A DNA stretch of 50,891 nucleotides, taken from an uncultured Actinomycetales bacterium. GTDB lineage: Bacteria > Actinomycetota > Actinomycetes > S36-B12. The notes below the pieces were generated by a model. The model was given only the letters and a program-made list of their open reading frames with translations. It ran no database searches and was not told the origin of the DNA. The position numbers were made by a program, and so were the translations under genes. Within the stretch, counting starts at the first letter, position 1. The number at the start of each line of letters is the position of its first letter. This document shows positions 24,677-32,976 of the stretch, in pieces. The stretch spans positions 1-50,891 of the forward strand of contig CAJXYI010000016.1 in assembly GCA_913063435.1 (NCBI GenBank). Direction: 5' to 3'.

Positions 24677-25913
24677 CGCCTTCGAGCACGGTGCGGAAGT
24701 CGACCGTCGCGTCGATGCTGCATAGCAATGCCAGTGTTCCCATCACCGCACGGTGTTCGAGCAGGTAATCGGGTGGGAAGCGCAGCTGGTTGACACCCTG
24801 CAATGCGGCGACCGGGTCCTGCCAGGCCTGCGAGCGGGTCTGCAGCCACTCGCGGCTGAACGTGAACTCCGCGCGGGTGTAGGGCCGGGTGTCGACGTCG
24901 AGCAACCCCATGAGCTGTTCGGTCGTCGTCGATTCGGCGATCAGGCCTGCCGCGATCCAGGCATCACGCACCGCATCGAACTGATCGTCGACGGCGAGCA
25001 GCATCGTGTCGGTGAACAGGTGCGTGAACAGTCCGGCATCGGCTGCGATGCTGCCGAAGTCGAGGACAGCGAGTCGGTCGTCATCGAGCAAGCGGAAGTT
25101 ACCCGGATGCGGATCGGCGTGCGTAGCACCCACCAGCCGTGGTGACCAGAACGCGAAGCGGGCCAGTGCGCGCCCCGCGGCATTGCGTCGTTCGCCGGGC
25201 AGGTCCACCAGGCCCGTGAACGGAGTTCCGTCGATCCATTCGGTGACCAGGATCGTCTCGGTCGAGAAGACCACCCGAGGCACGACGATGCCCTCGTCTT
25301 GCCACCCCTCGCGGAAGCGTTCCTGCCAGGCGGCCTCGCGGGTGTAATCCAATTCCTCGGTCAACCGCGCGGCGTGCTCGTCGACCAGCGCGCGCACATC
25401 CAGGTTCGGCAGCAGTCTGCCGACGAGGGGTGCCATCGCCTTCAACTGCACCATGTCCGACTTCACCACCCGCGGGGCGTCGGGGTACTGCACCTTGATG
25501 GCGACCGCGGTGCCATCGGTCCACACGCCGCGATGGACCTGGCCGAGGCTGGCTGCTGCGATCGCCTCGGGCTCGACCTCGACACCATCGGGCAGTTGTG
25601 CCAGCACCTTGGTGATCTTCGACAGCGGCTGGGGCTTGGCATCCTCGTACAACCGGGTGAGCGAGGCGAGTTGCTGGGCCTGCTCGGGTGGCAGGGCGGA
25701 GGAGAACACCGCGAGGGACTGACCGAACTTCAACGCCGGGCCACGCGCCTTGGCCAAGGCGGTGGTGAGGGCCTCGACCGACGCGGCGGTGGCCTTGGCG
25801 TAGGCGGCGTCGCGATCGGCCCCGAACGCCGCGGCGGTCGCCGCACCGGCCATCCGAGCGCCGGCATTGACCGGGACGGACGCCAGTGAGGCCGCTCGTG
25901 AGATCAGGCCCAT
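24666..25913 (-). CDS. ABC1 (AarF/UbiB/ADCK) atypical kinase
   Basis: This is a 415-residue member of the ABC1 protein-kinase-like family. The family-specific K-x-G-Q motif is K62-F-G-Q65 followed by S-L-A-V-F. A-A-S-L-G-Q-V-H-R-G is the alanine-rich nucleotide loop that replaces the glycine-rich loop, V-A-I-K-V-Q-Y-P holds the ATP lysine, L-T-E-E-L-D-Y the conserved Glu, H-A-D-P-H-P-G-N the catalytic loop and L-D-F-G the metal-binding Asp. Relatives support isoprenoid quinone synthesis as ATPases; actinobacterial targets are unknown. Hydrophobic N-terminal residues suggest membrane association. A second paralogue lies at 47015. It is downstream of the SDR gene by 67 nt and may be co-transcribed. 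Confidence 0.9.
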   Translation of the reverse strand: MGLISRAASLASVPVNAGARMAGAATAAAFGADRDAAYAKATAASVEALTTALAKARGPALKFGQSLAVFSSALPPEQAQQLASLTRLYEDAKPQPLSKITKVLAQLPDGVEVEPEAIAAASLGQVHRGVWTDGTAVAIKVQYPDAPRVVKSDMVQLKAMAPLVGRLLPNLDVRALVDEHAARLTEELDYTREAAWQERFREGWQDEGIVVPRVVFSTETILVTEWIDGTPFTGLVDLPGERRNAAGRALARFAFWSPRLVGATHADPHPGNFRLLDDDRLAVLDFGSIAADAGLFTHLFTDTMLLAVDDQFDAVRDAWIAAGLIAESTTTEQLMGLLDVDTRPYTRAEFTFSREWLQTRSQAWQDPVAALQGVNQLRFPPDYLLEHRAVMGTLALLCSIDATVDFRTVLEGVNG

Positions 25914-25980
25914 GTGAGTGTCGCCCTCGCTTCAGGTGAGTCGTGTTGGGAACAGTTCGTATTTCGACGGTACGTGATCC

Positions 25981-27474
25981 TCAAGACTGCGTGGTGGTCA
26001 GGGCGGTATGGGACTCGGCCTCGTCGACCATGTGCTGGGCCATCCCCGGGAAAACGAACCGGTGGAACGGGGCCACCGACCACCAGTAGGCGTGTCCGGA
26101 CAGCCCCTTGGGATAGAACACCGCACGTTGCCGCAGGACGCTGCCGCCGCCCTCGCGTGGGTCGATGGTGAACTCCAGCCAGGCCTTGCCCGGCATCTTC
26201 ATTTCCGCGCGCAGTCGCAGCAGGTGCGGGGGCTGGCGTTCCTCGACGCGCCAGAAGTCGACGATGTCGCCAACAAGGAGTTGATCGGGATCGCGGCGCC
26301 CGCGCCGCAGGCCCACGCCACCGACGGCGCGGTCCATCACACCGCGGACCTCCCACAGCATCCGCGCGCTGTACCAGCCGTGTTCGCCACCGATGCGCTC
26401 CACCGCCCGCCACACCTCCTCGGGTGAGGCATCGGTCTCGACGGCGCGCACATCGGTGTACAGCGTGCCGCCGGCCCAGTCCGGATCGGTGGGCAGCGGA
26501 TCGCTCGGGGTCCCCGGATAGGACGCCGATGACCAGCGAGTGGCGACGTCGGCTTCGCGGACGCGCTTGAGTGCCAACTCCACGGCCTTGTCGAATCCGA
26601 TGAGCCCCTCGGGGGGATCGGGGATCCAGCGCGCGATGTCGTGCTCGCGGCACACCGCGTCGTGGCGCAGAGACTTCACGAGCGGTCGAGCAAGGCGCAC
26701 CGGAACGGGAGTGACGAGGCCGACCCAGTGACTGGACAGGCCGGGGGAGAGCACGTTGATCGGCAGGATGATGCGCTTGGGCAGCCCAGCGACAGCCGCA
26801 TAGCGGTGCATCATCTCCTCATAGGTCAACACCTCAGGGCCCCCGATGTCGAAGGCACGACTGACCTCCGGCGGCATCTCGGCTGAGAGCACCAGATAGC
26901 GGAGCACATCACGAATGGCGATGGGTTGTGTACGGGTGCGCACCCAGCGGGGGGTGATCATCGCGGGTAGGCGCTCGGTCAGATAGCGCAGCATCTCGAA
27001 TGATGCGGAGCCCGAACCGATGATCACCGCAGCACGCAGGGTCGTGGTGGGTACGCCGGAATCGTGCAGGATGCGACCCACCTCATCGCGGGATCGCATA
27101 TGCGGGCTCATCTGATCCGCCGGGATGTCGGGGGCGAGCCCGCCGAGATAGACGATGCGCCCGACCTCCGCTGCCGATGCAGCATCGGCGAAGGTCTGCG
27201 CGAGGCGACGTTCCTCCTCTTCCAACTGCGCACCATGCTGCAGCGAGTGGAGCAGGTAGTAGGCGACGTCGACGTCTTTCATCGCCTCGGCCATCGCCTG
27301 CGGATCACCCGCATCACCGGTGATGACCTCGATGTCGTCGAACCAGGGCAGATCCCGCAGGCGCTCGGGGTGACGAACCAGGACCCGCACTCGTCGACCG
27401 GCTTCGAGAAGTCGGGGAATCAGTCGACCCCCCACGTATCCGGTGGCACCGGTGACCAGGCAGAGACGGCTCAT
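25981..27474 (-). CDS. SDR-type NAD(P)-binding protein fused to DUF2867
   Basis: This is a 497-residue two-domain protein. The N-terminal extended/atypical SDR domain begins V-T-G-A-T-G-Y-V-G-G-R-L (residues 7-18) and carries Y-L-L-H-S near 73-77. Strands and the V-R-H-P-E-R pattern after strand 2 suggest NADP binding. The catalytic Y-x3-K is not evident, as usual in this NmrA-like group. From about residue 330 comes a START-like DUF2867 domain (D-A-S-P-E-E-V-W-R-A-V, W-Y-S, L-L-V-G-D-I-V-D-F-W-R-V). ATG 27474 overlaps the mscS stop by 4 nt, so it is coupled to the channel gene. The substrate is unknown; a quinone or lipid ligand is plausible for the START-like part. Confidence 0.85.
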   Translation of the reverse strand: MSRLCLVTGATGYVGGRLIPRLLEAGRRVRVLVRHPERLRDLPWFDDIEVITGDAGDPQAMAEAMKDVDVAYYLLHSLQHGAQLEEEERRLAQTFADAASAAEVGRIVYLGGLAPDIPADQMSPHMRSRDEVGRILHDSGVPTTTLRAAVIIGSGSASFEMLRYLTERLPAMITPRWVRTRTQPIAIRDVLRYLVLSAEMPPEVSRAFDIGGPEVLTYEEMMHRYAAVAGLPKRIILPINVLSPGLSSHWVGLVTPVPVRLARPLVKSLRHDAVCREHDIARWIPDPPEGLIGFDKAVELALKRVREADVATRWSSASYPGTPSDPLPTDPDWAGGTLYTDVRAVETDASPEEVWRAVERIGGEHGWYSARMLWEVRGVMDRAVGGVGLRRGRRDPDQLLVGDIVDFWRVEERQPPHLLRLRAEMKMPGKAWLEFTIDPREGGGSVLRQRAVFYPKGLSGHAYWWSVAPFHRFVFPGMAQHMVDEAESHTALTTTQS

Positions 27475-28424
27475 GTGTCCAGTGTGGGGCCTGAAGAGCG
27501 CCTCGGCATCTCGTCGATCTGGATGATCTGCTGGGGAACGTCGATCCCGTGGGTGTCGAACGCCGCTTTCATCGCGCCCCGGACATCGCGGATCACCGCA
27601 TACTGATTGGGTGGGCGGATCCGCCCCATGATCCGCACGGTGATGGCATCGCCCGCGACGGCTTCCACGCCGCCGAAGTACGGCGCTTCGAGCAGGTCGC
27701 CCTGGGGTCCCTGCGCGTCGTACATGCGGGTGCCCTCGGCGTTGACCACATCGCGCAGCTGATTCAAGTCGGTGTCGAATGCCACGGGCATGTCGAGCAG
27801 CACATACGTCCAGCCCTGGGATTGATTGGCGACGTATTGCATCTGGCCGTTGCGGATGTACCAGACCGTTCCATAGAAGTCGCGGATGCGGGTGTAACGC
27901 AGGGCGACCTCCTCGACGACACCGAGGACCTGGCCGGTGTCCACCACGTCGCCCACGCCGAGTTGGTCTTCGAAGATCATCGAGATTCCGGCGAGGTAGT
28001 CGGCGACGAGTGTCTGCGCTCCGAAACCGATCACGATTCCCGCTACACCCGCGCTGGCAAGAATGGGGGTGACGTTGATCCCGATGATCGCGAGGATCGT
28101 GATGACGGCGACCGTCCAGATGATGATGACGGCGGCACTTCGTAGCAGGGTGCCGAATGCCTGTGCGCGCTGCGCGGTGCGTTCTTGAAGTGCCTCGGCG
28201 ATCATCTCATCGGGATCGTCCATCTGCGAGCGATTCGCGATCTGCTTCTGCGGTGCCCTCGTGATGGTGCGGCGAACGAATGCCCGGATGGCCTTGGAGA
28301 TGACGATGTGAGCGATGAGTGCGACGACGACGATGATCGCGATGCGCACGACCTCGTCGAAGGGAATGACTTCGAGGGCCGTCGAGAACTGTTCGATGAT
28401 CGAACTGTCGTCGGTACTGTCCAT
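27471..28424 (-). CDS. Small-conductance mechanosensitive channel (MscS family)
   Basis: This is a 317-residue inner-membrane channel. There are three helices: about 24-50, 90-115 and the pore-lining 120-150 with A-S-A-G-V-A-G-I-V-I-G-F-G-A-Q-T-L-V-A-D-Y, the Gly/Ala-packed TM3 of MscS. Then comes the beta domain (Q-L-G-V-G-D-V-V-D-T-G, V-E-E-V-A-L-R-Y-T-R-I-R) and a C-terminal alpha/beta vestibule. It opens under membrane tension during hypo-osmotic shock. ATG 28424 has GGAGG 8 nt upstream. It lies 15 nt after the peptidase stop and overlaps the SDR gene, so the three probably form one operon. Confidence 0.93.
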   Translation of the reverse strand: MDSTDDSSIIEQFSTALEVIPFDEVVRIAIIVVVALIAHIVISKAIRAFVRRTITRAPQKQIANRSQMDDPDEMIAEALQERTAQRAQAFGTLLRSAAVIIIWTVAVITILAIIGINVTPILASAGVAGIVIGFGAQTLVADYLAGISMIFEDQLGVGDVVDTGQVLGVVEEVALRYTRIRDFYGTVWYIRNGQMQYVANQSQGWTYVLLDMPVAFDTDLNQLRDVVNAEGTRMYDAQGPQGDLLEAPYFGGVEAVAGDAITVRIMGRIRPPNQYAVIRDVRGAMKAAFDTHGIDVPQQIIQIDEMPRRSSGPTLDT

Positions 28425-28439
28425 GGCAAGTGCCTCCGG

Positions 28440-30530
28440 CTAGTCGGCGGTGTTCAGCCCCGTCCATCGTGCGGCGAAGGCCACGATATCGGCTGACTCC
28501 TCGACCGCCCGCGAGATCGATCGCATGCCGTGTCCCACATCGCCCTCTGCTCGGATCACGATCGGTCGAGTCCCGGAGGTCGCATGCTGCACGGCCGCGC
28601 ACATCTTGCGGGCGTGCATCGGATCGGTCCGCGTGTCGTTATCGAATGCGACGAACATCGTGGCGGGATAGTCGGTTCCCTCCACGACGTTGTGATACGG
28701 CGAGTAGTCGATCAGCCAACCGAATTGCTCGGGGTCGTCGGGATCCCCGTATTCGACCGTCCACGTCGGCCCGAGCTCGGAGGTGGTGTAGCGGATCATG
28801 TCCAGCAGGGGGGCGACGCACACGACGGCGTTGAACAGGTCCGGGCGCTGAGTCATCGCCGCACCGACCAGCAAGCCGCCATTCGAGCCACCGTTGATCG
28901 CCAGTTGCTCGCGCGTCGTCCAGCCGTTTGCGATCAACCACTCAGCAGCGGCATGGAAGTCATCGAAGACATTCTGCTTCTTGCTCAGCATCCCGTCGCG
29001 ATGCCACTGCTCGCCTTCCTCGCCACCGCCGCGCAGGTTCGCGATCGCCCAGACTCCACCGGCCTCGACCCACGACAGGATCGTGGCGGAATATCCCGGC
29101 GACATCGGGATGCCGAACCCGCCGTAGCCGTAAAGGATCGTCGGGCGGGGCTGATCGGGTTCGGCCGTGGGCGAGATGACGAACATCCGAACCGGTGTGC
29201 CATCAGCACTGGTATAGGTGACCTGCCGTGAATGCACAGTCGGCACATCGACAACACCCGGCGGGGTGGCATACACCTCGAGGCTCATCGTGCGTGCATC
29301 GAAGGAATAGATGGTCGGCACCGTGGTGTGATCGGTGTAGACGAGCCAGACCACCGGCCCACCGTCGGGGCGCTCCACCGGGCCCATCACCGTGCCGGCA
29401 CCGGGCAGTTCGACCGTGTGCACCAATTCGCCCGTGTCGAGATCGTGCACGCTCAGTTCGCTTACGACATGGCGGGTGCGCACCAGCAGCAGGAATGGGC
29501 GCATGAGTTCGGGTCCATCGAGGATCGCGAATCCATCGATGACGGCTTCGGCGTCTTCGGCGATCAGATCGCGCCAGTGCTCGGACTGCGGCTGCGATGG
29601 CTCGGTGACGCAGATGCGCCCGCGCGGCGCATCGAGATCGGTCGAGACATAGAACATGCCGTTGCGGCCGATGTCGATTCCCGTCTGGGCGTCGACATCA
29701 CCCTGGACGAGGGTGAACGCTGGTGCCTGCGGTGTCGATGTCGACAGATCCGCGATCCACAGATCATTGCGCGGCTCGGTGCCCTCCGATGACGACACCT
29801 GCAGCCAGCGGCCATCGCGGCTGACCTCGACGCCGTAATAGTTCGTCATCGTCATCCCCGAACCGAACACGAGGACATCGGTGTCGGGATCGGCGCCGAC
29901 GGTGTGCAAGAACACCCTGCGGTGGAAGTTGACCTCGCTGTCGGGCAGCACCTCCGGCGGCAACCGCCGCACGTAATAGAACGCCTCGCCTCCGGGCAGC
30001 CAGGCGATCGGGGAATACCGGCAGCGATCGATGGGACCATCGATCACCTCGCCGGTCGCGACGTCCATGACGTACACCACCGATTCCTCGGTGCCACCGA
30101 CGCTGATCTGATAGACGATCCGGTCGCCCTCCTTGCTCGGCTGCCAGGCGTCGAGGGTGGTCACACCATCGGGGTCGAGTGCGATGGGGTCGATGAGGAC
30201 CCGCTCGTTGTCGCTGCCCGGGTCGATCGTGTAGAGCACGGCGAACTGCTGGCCGGGATCGCGCCGGAGGAAGAATCGGCGCTCGCCGCGAAAATAGGGA
30301 GGCGAGATCGTGCCCGAACCCATGAGCGCACCGATGCGGTCGGCGAAGGCATCGCGCATCGACCACGAATGCTGCTCGGCCGCGAATAACTCAGCCTGCG
30401 CAGAGCGCCACGCGGTCGTGCGCTCGTCCGCGGAGTCCTCCAGCCAGCGGTAGGGATCGGGGACCTCGCGCCCATGCAGGGTCTCAACGAGATCGAGGCG
30501 TGGAGAGTTGGGATAGGTGGATGCGTTCAC
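28440..30530 (-). CDS. Prolyl oligopeptidase family serine peptidase (S9A)
   Basis: This is a 696-residue cytosolic peptidase. The N-terminal segment D-P-Y-R-W-L-E-D is the S9A signature, followed by a beta-propeller that gates access. The catalytic domain has the nucleophile in N-G-G-S-N-G-G-L-L-V-G, the aspartate in F-D-N-D-T-R-T-D-P and the histidine in G-D-V-G-H-G. It cleaves short proline-containing peptides after proline. No signal peptide is present. The start is GTG 30530, 7 nt after TAGGGT; the TAG of that box is the stop codon of the upstream methyltransferase gene. The channel gene follows after 15 nt. Confidence 0.93.
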   Translation of the reverse strand: MNASTYPNSPRLDLVETLHGREVPDPYRWLEDSADERTTAWRSAQAELFAAEQHSWSMRDAFADRIGALMGSGTISPPYFRGERRFFLRRDPGQQFAVLYTIDPGSDNERVLIDPIALDPDGVTTLDAWQPSKEGDRIVYQISVGGTEESVVYVMDVATGEVIDGPIDRCRYSPIAWLPGGEAFYYVRRLPPEVLPDSEVNFHRRVFLHTVGADPDTDVLVFGSGMTMTNYYGVEVSRDGRWLQVSSSEGTEPRNDLWIADLSTSTPQAPAFTLVQGDVDAQTGIDIGRNGMFYVSTDLDAPRGRICVTEPSQPQSEHWRDLIAEDAEAVIDGFAILDGPELMRPFLLLVRTRHVVSELSVHDLDTGELVHTVELPGAGTVMGPVERPDGGPVVWLVYTDHTTVPTIYSFDARTMSLEVYATPPGVVDVPTVHSRQVTYTSADGTPVRMFVISPTAEPDQPRPTILYGYGGFGIPMSPGYSATILSWVEAGGVWAIANLRGGGEEGEQWHRDGMLSKKQNVFDDFHAAAEWLIANGWTTREQLAINGGSNGGLLVGAAMTQRPDLFNAVVCVAPLLDMIRYTTSELGPTWTVEYGDPDDPEQFGWLIDYSPYHNVVEGTDYPATMFVAFDNDTRTDPMHARKMCAAVQHATSGTRPIVIRAEGDVGHGMRSISRAVEESADIVAFAARWTGLNTAD

Positions 30531-30537
30531 GTTCTCG

Positions 30538-30543
30538 ACCCTA
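30538..30543 (-). promoter_or_regulatory. -10 box nested in the methyltransferase stop codon
   Basis: TAGGGT on the minus strand begins with the TAG stop (30541-30543) of the Ada-like gene and ends 7 nt before GTG 30530. Confidence 0.5.
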
Positions 30544-31383
30544 ACCAGTGTGCGTGCCGGTGCGCTCAGCGGTGAGCAGGTGCTCCTTGACCTCAAGGCC
30601 CCAGTGATAGCCGCCGAGGGATCCGTCGGTGCGGATCACCCGGTGGCAGGGGATGGCCAGTGCGGTCGGATTGGCACCGCACGCATTGGCCACCGCGCGC
30701 ACCGCCTGAGGTTCGCCGATGGCTGCGGCGACCTCGGAATACGTGCGAGTCTCACCGGTGGGAATCTCGCGCAAGGCCGACCAGACGCGCGCCTGGAACG
30801 CGGTACCGGTGACGAGCATCGGCAGATCGGGTGCGTCGACACCGTCGGCGATCGCCGTGAGTGCGCGCATCACATCGACCATGGCATCCTCGTCACGCAC
30901 GAGGGTCGCACCTGGGAATTCCGAGAGGGTCGGTTCGAGCAACTGCGTCGAGTCCCCGATAACGACACGGCAGAGTCCACGTGGGGATGCGATGGCGATG
31001 ATGTCCCCGATCTGCGATGGCGTGACCGACCACAGCAGCACATGAGCGGGAGCGCCAGCCGCATAGTCCGAAGGTGTCATTCCCAACCGACGCGCGGTCT
31101 CCTCATAGAACGCCCGCACCGACCCGTAACCGGCGTCGTAGATCGCATCGGTGACGTTCGCCGTGGAGCGGAGGGCCATTCGGGCTGTGTCGGTGCGCAC
31201 GCAGCGGCCGTAGTCGACCGGTGTGGTGGCGAGCACCTCTGCGAAGTCACGTTGCACCTGGCGCACGCTGCACCCGGCGATGGTGGCCAGATCCGCCAGA
31301 CGCATCGGGCCACCGACTTCGTGCATCGCCCGGCAGGCCCGTGCCACGCGCTCGGTCGCAGCGTCGGATGGAGGTTGACTCAC
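30541..31383 (-). CDS. AraC-type helix-turn-helix fused to O6-methylguanine-DNA methyltransferase (Ada-like, lacking the metal domain)
   Basis: This is a 280-residue protein. Residues about 8-105 are an AraC helix-turn-helix (L-A-T-I-A-G-C-S-V-R-Q-V-Q-R-D-F, then I-Y-D-A-G-Y-G-S-V-R-A-F-Y). The rest is the methyltransferase, with G-T-A-F-Q-A-R-V-W, R-A-V-A-N-A-C-G-A-N-P and the acceptor cysteine C246 in I-P-C-H-R-V. E. coli Ada has in front an N-terminal zinc domain that senses methylphosphotriesters and triggers the adaptive response; it is absent. GTG 31383 is preferred (TACGGT box 6 nt upstream); ATG 31434 would add 17 residues but still no zinc domain. Direct repeats upstream may be its binding sites. 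Confidence 0.88.
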   Translation of the reverse strand: MSQPPSDAATERVARACRAMHEVGGPMRLADLATIAGCSVRQVQRDFAEVLATTPVDYGRCVRTDTARMALRSTANVTDAIYDAGYGSVRAFYEETARRLGMTPSDYAAGAPAHVLLWSVTPSQIGDIIAIASPRGLCRVVIGDSTQLLEPTLSEFPGATLVRDEDAMVDVMRALTAIADGVDAPDLPMLVTGTAFQARVWSALREIPTGETRTYSEVAAAIGEPQAVRAVANACGANPTALAIPCHRVIRTDGSLGGYHWGLEVKEHLLTAERTGTHTG

Positions 31384-31389
31384 GGGGAC

Positions 31390-31395
31390 ACCGTA
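31390..31395 (-). promoter_or_regulatory. -10 box of the Ada-like gene
   Basis: TACGGT on the minus strand ends 6 nt before GTG 31383, which supports the shorter start. Confidence 0.45.
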
Positions 31396-31459
31396 GGCGT
31401 CACCGCTGAGTTCGGGCACTCCGATTCGCGCCATCCCGATTCCGCGTTGGTCGCTGAGG

Positions 31460-31508
31460 TGGCAGCCATTTTGGCGATTAGTGAGGCAGATGGCAGCCGT
31501 TCCGGCGA
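31460..31508. repeat. Two 18-bp direct repeats 31 bp apart, candidate Ada-like operator
   Basis: TGGCAGCCATTTTGGCGA (31460-31477) and TGGCAGCCGTTCCGGCGA (31491-31508) agree at 15 of 18 positions. The 31-bp spacing is about three helix turns, so both face the same side of the DNA. They lie between the divergent Ada-like and amidase genes, and the right copy ends 17 bp before the amidase -10 box. Confidence 0.5.
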
Positions 31509-31525
31509 CCAACGGCGGAAGGCTC

Positions 31526-31531
31526 TAGGGT
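31526..31531 (+). promoter_or_regulatory. -10 box of the amidase gene
   Basis: TAGGGT ends 6 nt before ATG 31538. Confidence 0.55.
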
Positions 31532-31537
31532 GGCCCG

Positions 31538-32971
31538 ATGGGGCAACTTCACGATCTCACGGCCCTCGAGCAGGCGGCGGCGATTCGCGCGCGTGAGGTC
31601 AGTGCGGTCGAACTCACCGAGCACTACCTGCGTCGTGGTGACAGCCTCGGCGCCGCGGTGGGCGCTTTCATCACCGTGACCCCCGAGACTGCGCTCGAGC
31701 AGGCGCGAACCGTCGATGACCTGGTCTCATCGACGAACGATCTGTCGAATCTGTCGGCACTGGCGGGCGTCGTCTGCCCGACGAAGGACCTCAACCAGGT
31801 CGCCGGAGTGCGATGCACCTTCGGATCGAAGGCCCTGCAGATCACCGCGACCGCCGATGACAACGTTGTTGCGCGCATGCGTGCCGAAGGGCTGGTCTTT
31901 ACGGGTACGACGAACACCCCGGAGTTCGGGCTGCCCTGCTACACCGAGAACGACATCGCACCCGCTGCGCGCACACCGTGGGATCTCACCCGATCCGCGG
32001 GAGGTTCCAGCGGTGGAGCGGCCGCGGCGGTCGCGGCGGGGCTCGCACCAATGGCCCAGGGATCCGATGGCGGTGGCTCGATCCGGATTCCGGCCAGTGT
32101 CTGCGGGCTGGTCGGCATCAAACCCGCGCGTGGTCGCGTGTCCAACGGCCCCCTGCCCGAAGGTCTGGGTGAACTCGCGGTGCAGGGCCCGATCGCGCGG
32201 ACGGTGCGCGATGCTGCCGCTCTGCTCGATGCGATGGCCGGTGGCTATCCCGACGATCCGTTCGTCGCGGCGCCACCGAATGAATCGTTCCTCTCCGCGG
32301 CAAACCGCGAACCGGGCACGCTGCGCATCGGCTGCTACCGATCACCGGTGATCGCCGACACGCAGGTGCATCCGGACTGCATCGACGCCTATGAACGCAC
32401 TCTCGCCCTGCTCGCCGAACTCGGGCACGTGATCGAGGAGATCGAACCGCCGTTCGGTCATCAGGCGGTCGAATCCTTCGAAGCCCTGTGGTCGGTCGGT
32501 GCCGCCAGCATTCCGATCCCGCCGGATCGAGAAAGCGAACTCCTCCCACTCACCCGCTGGTTGCGCGGACGCGGCCGTGAACTGTCGGGCACCGACATCA
32601 CCCGTGCACTCGCGGTGACGCGCTCGGTGGCACGTGCTGCGATCGTGGCCACGGCCGGTTACGACGTCATCGTCACCCCGACGCTGGCCCAACCCCCGGC
32701 GGTGATCGGGAGTATCCGCAACGATGCTGACCCCGCAGCCGACTTCGAAGCGCAGAAATCCTTCACCCCCTTCACCGCGCCCTACAACATCACCGGGCAG
32801 CCGGCGATGACCCTGCCATTGCACCGCACCGACAGCGGGCTGCCGATCGGCACGCAGTTCATCGGGCGACCCCGCGATGAGCGAACACTGATCACCCTCG
32901 GCGCCCAGTTGGAACAGGCTCATCCCTGGCTGGGTTGGGTCCCCGAAATATGGGGCGAGAGCCTAGGGTGA
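31538..32971 (+). CDS. Amidase signature family hydrolase
   Basis: This is a 477-residue enzyme with the Ser-cisSer-Lys triad of the amidase signature family: the lysine lies in V-C-P-T-K-D-L (about residue 83), and the two serines in the R-S-A-G-G-S-S-G-G-A-A-A-A-V-A block and the following G-S-D-G-G-G-S-I-R-I-P loop. Members hydrolyse linear amides, and some act as GatA. This is not GatA, because gatB and gatC are absent and the C-terminal tRNA-linked region differs. Glu-rich specificity loops do not reveal the substrate. It ends in a TGA that overlaps GTG 32968 in the malQ frame; malQ more likely starts at 32977. Confidence 0.88.
   Translation: MGQLHDLTALEQAAAIRAREVSAVELTEHYLRRGDSLGAAVGAFITVTPETALEQARTVDDLVSSTNDLSNLSALAGVVCPTKDLNQVAGVRCTFGSKALQITATADDNVVARMRAEGLVFTGTTNTPEFGLPCYTENDIAPAARTPWDLTRSAGGSSGGAAAAVAAGLAPMAQGSDGGGSIRIPASVCGLVGIKPARGRVSNGPLPEGLGELAVQGPIARTVRDAAALLDAMAGGYPDDPFVAAPPNESFLSAANREPGTLRIGCYRSPVIADTQVHPDCIDAYERTLALLAELGHVIEEIEPPFGHQAVESFEALWSVGAASIPIPPDRESELLPLTRWLRGRGRELSGTDITRALAVTRSVARAAIVATAGYDVIVTPTLAQPPAVIGSIRNDADPAADFEAQKSFTPFTAPYNITGQPAMTLPLHRTDSGLPIGTQFIGRPRDERTLITLGAQLEQAHPWLGWVPEIWGESLG
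32964..32969 (+). promoter_or_regulatory. -10 box of malQ inside the amidase 3' end
   Basis: TAGGGT ends 7 nt before GTG 32977. Its last T is the first base of the amidase TGA stop. Confidence 0.45.
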
Positions 32972-32976
32972 TCGGC

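Noticed and set aside
30517-31596. A 359-codon plus-strand frame opposite the Ada-like gene
   Set aside because: The opposite strand carries the P-C-H-R-V methyltransferase motif; this frame has none.
31538-32971. The amidase as GatA of the amidotransferase
   Set aside because: No gatB or gatC nearby, and the specificity loops do not look like those of GatA.
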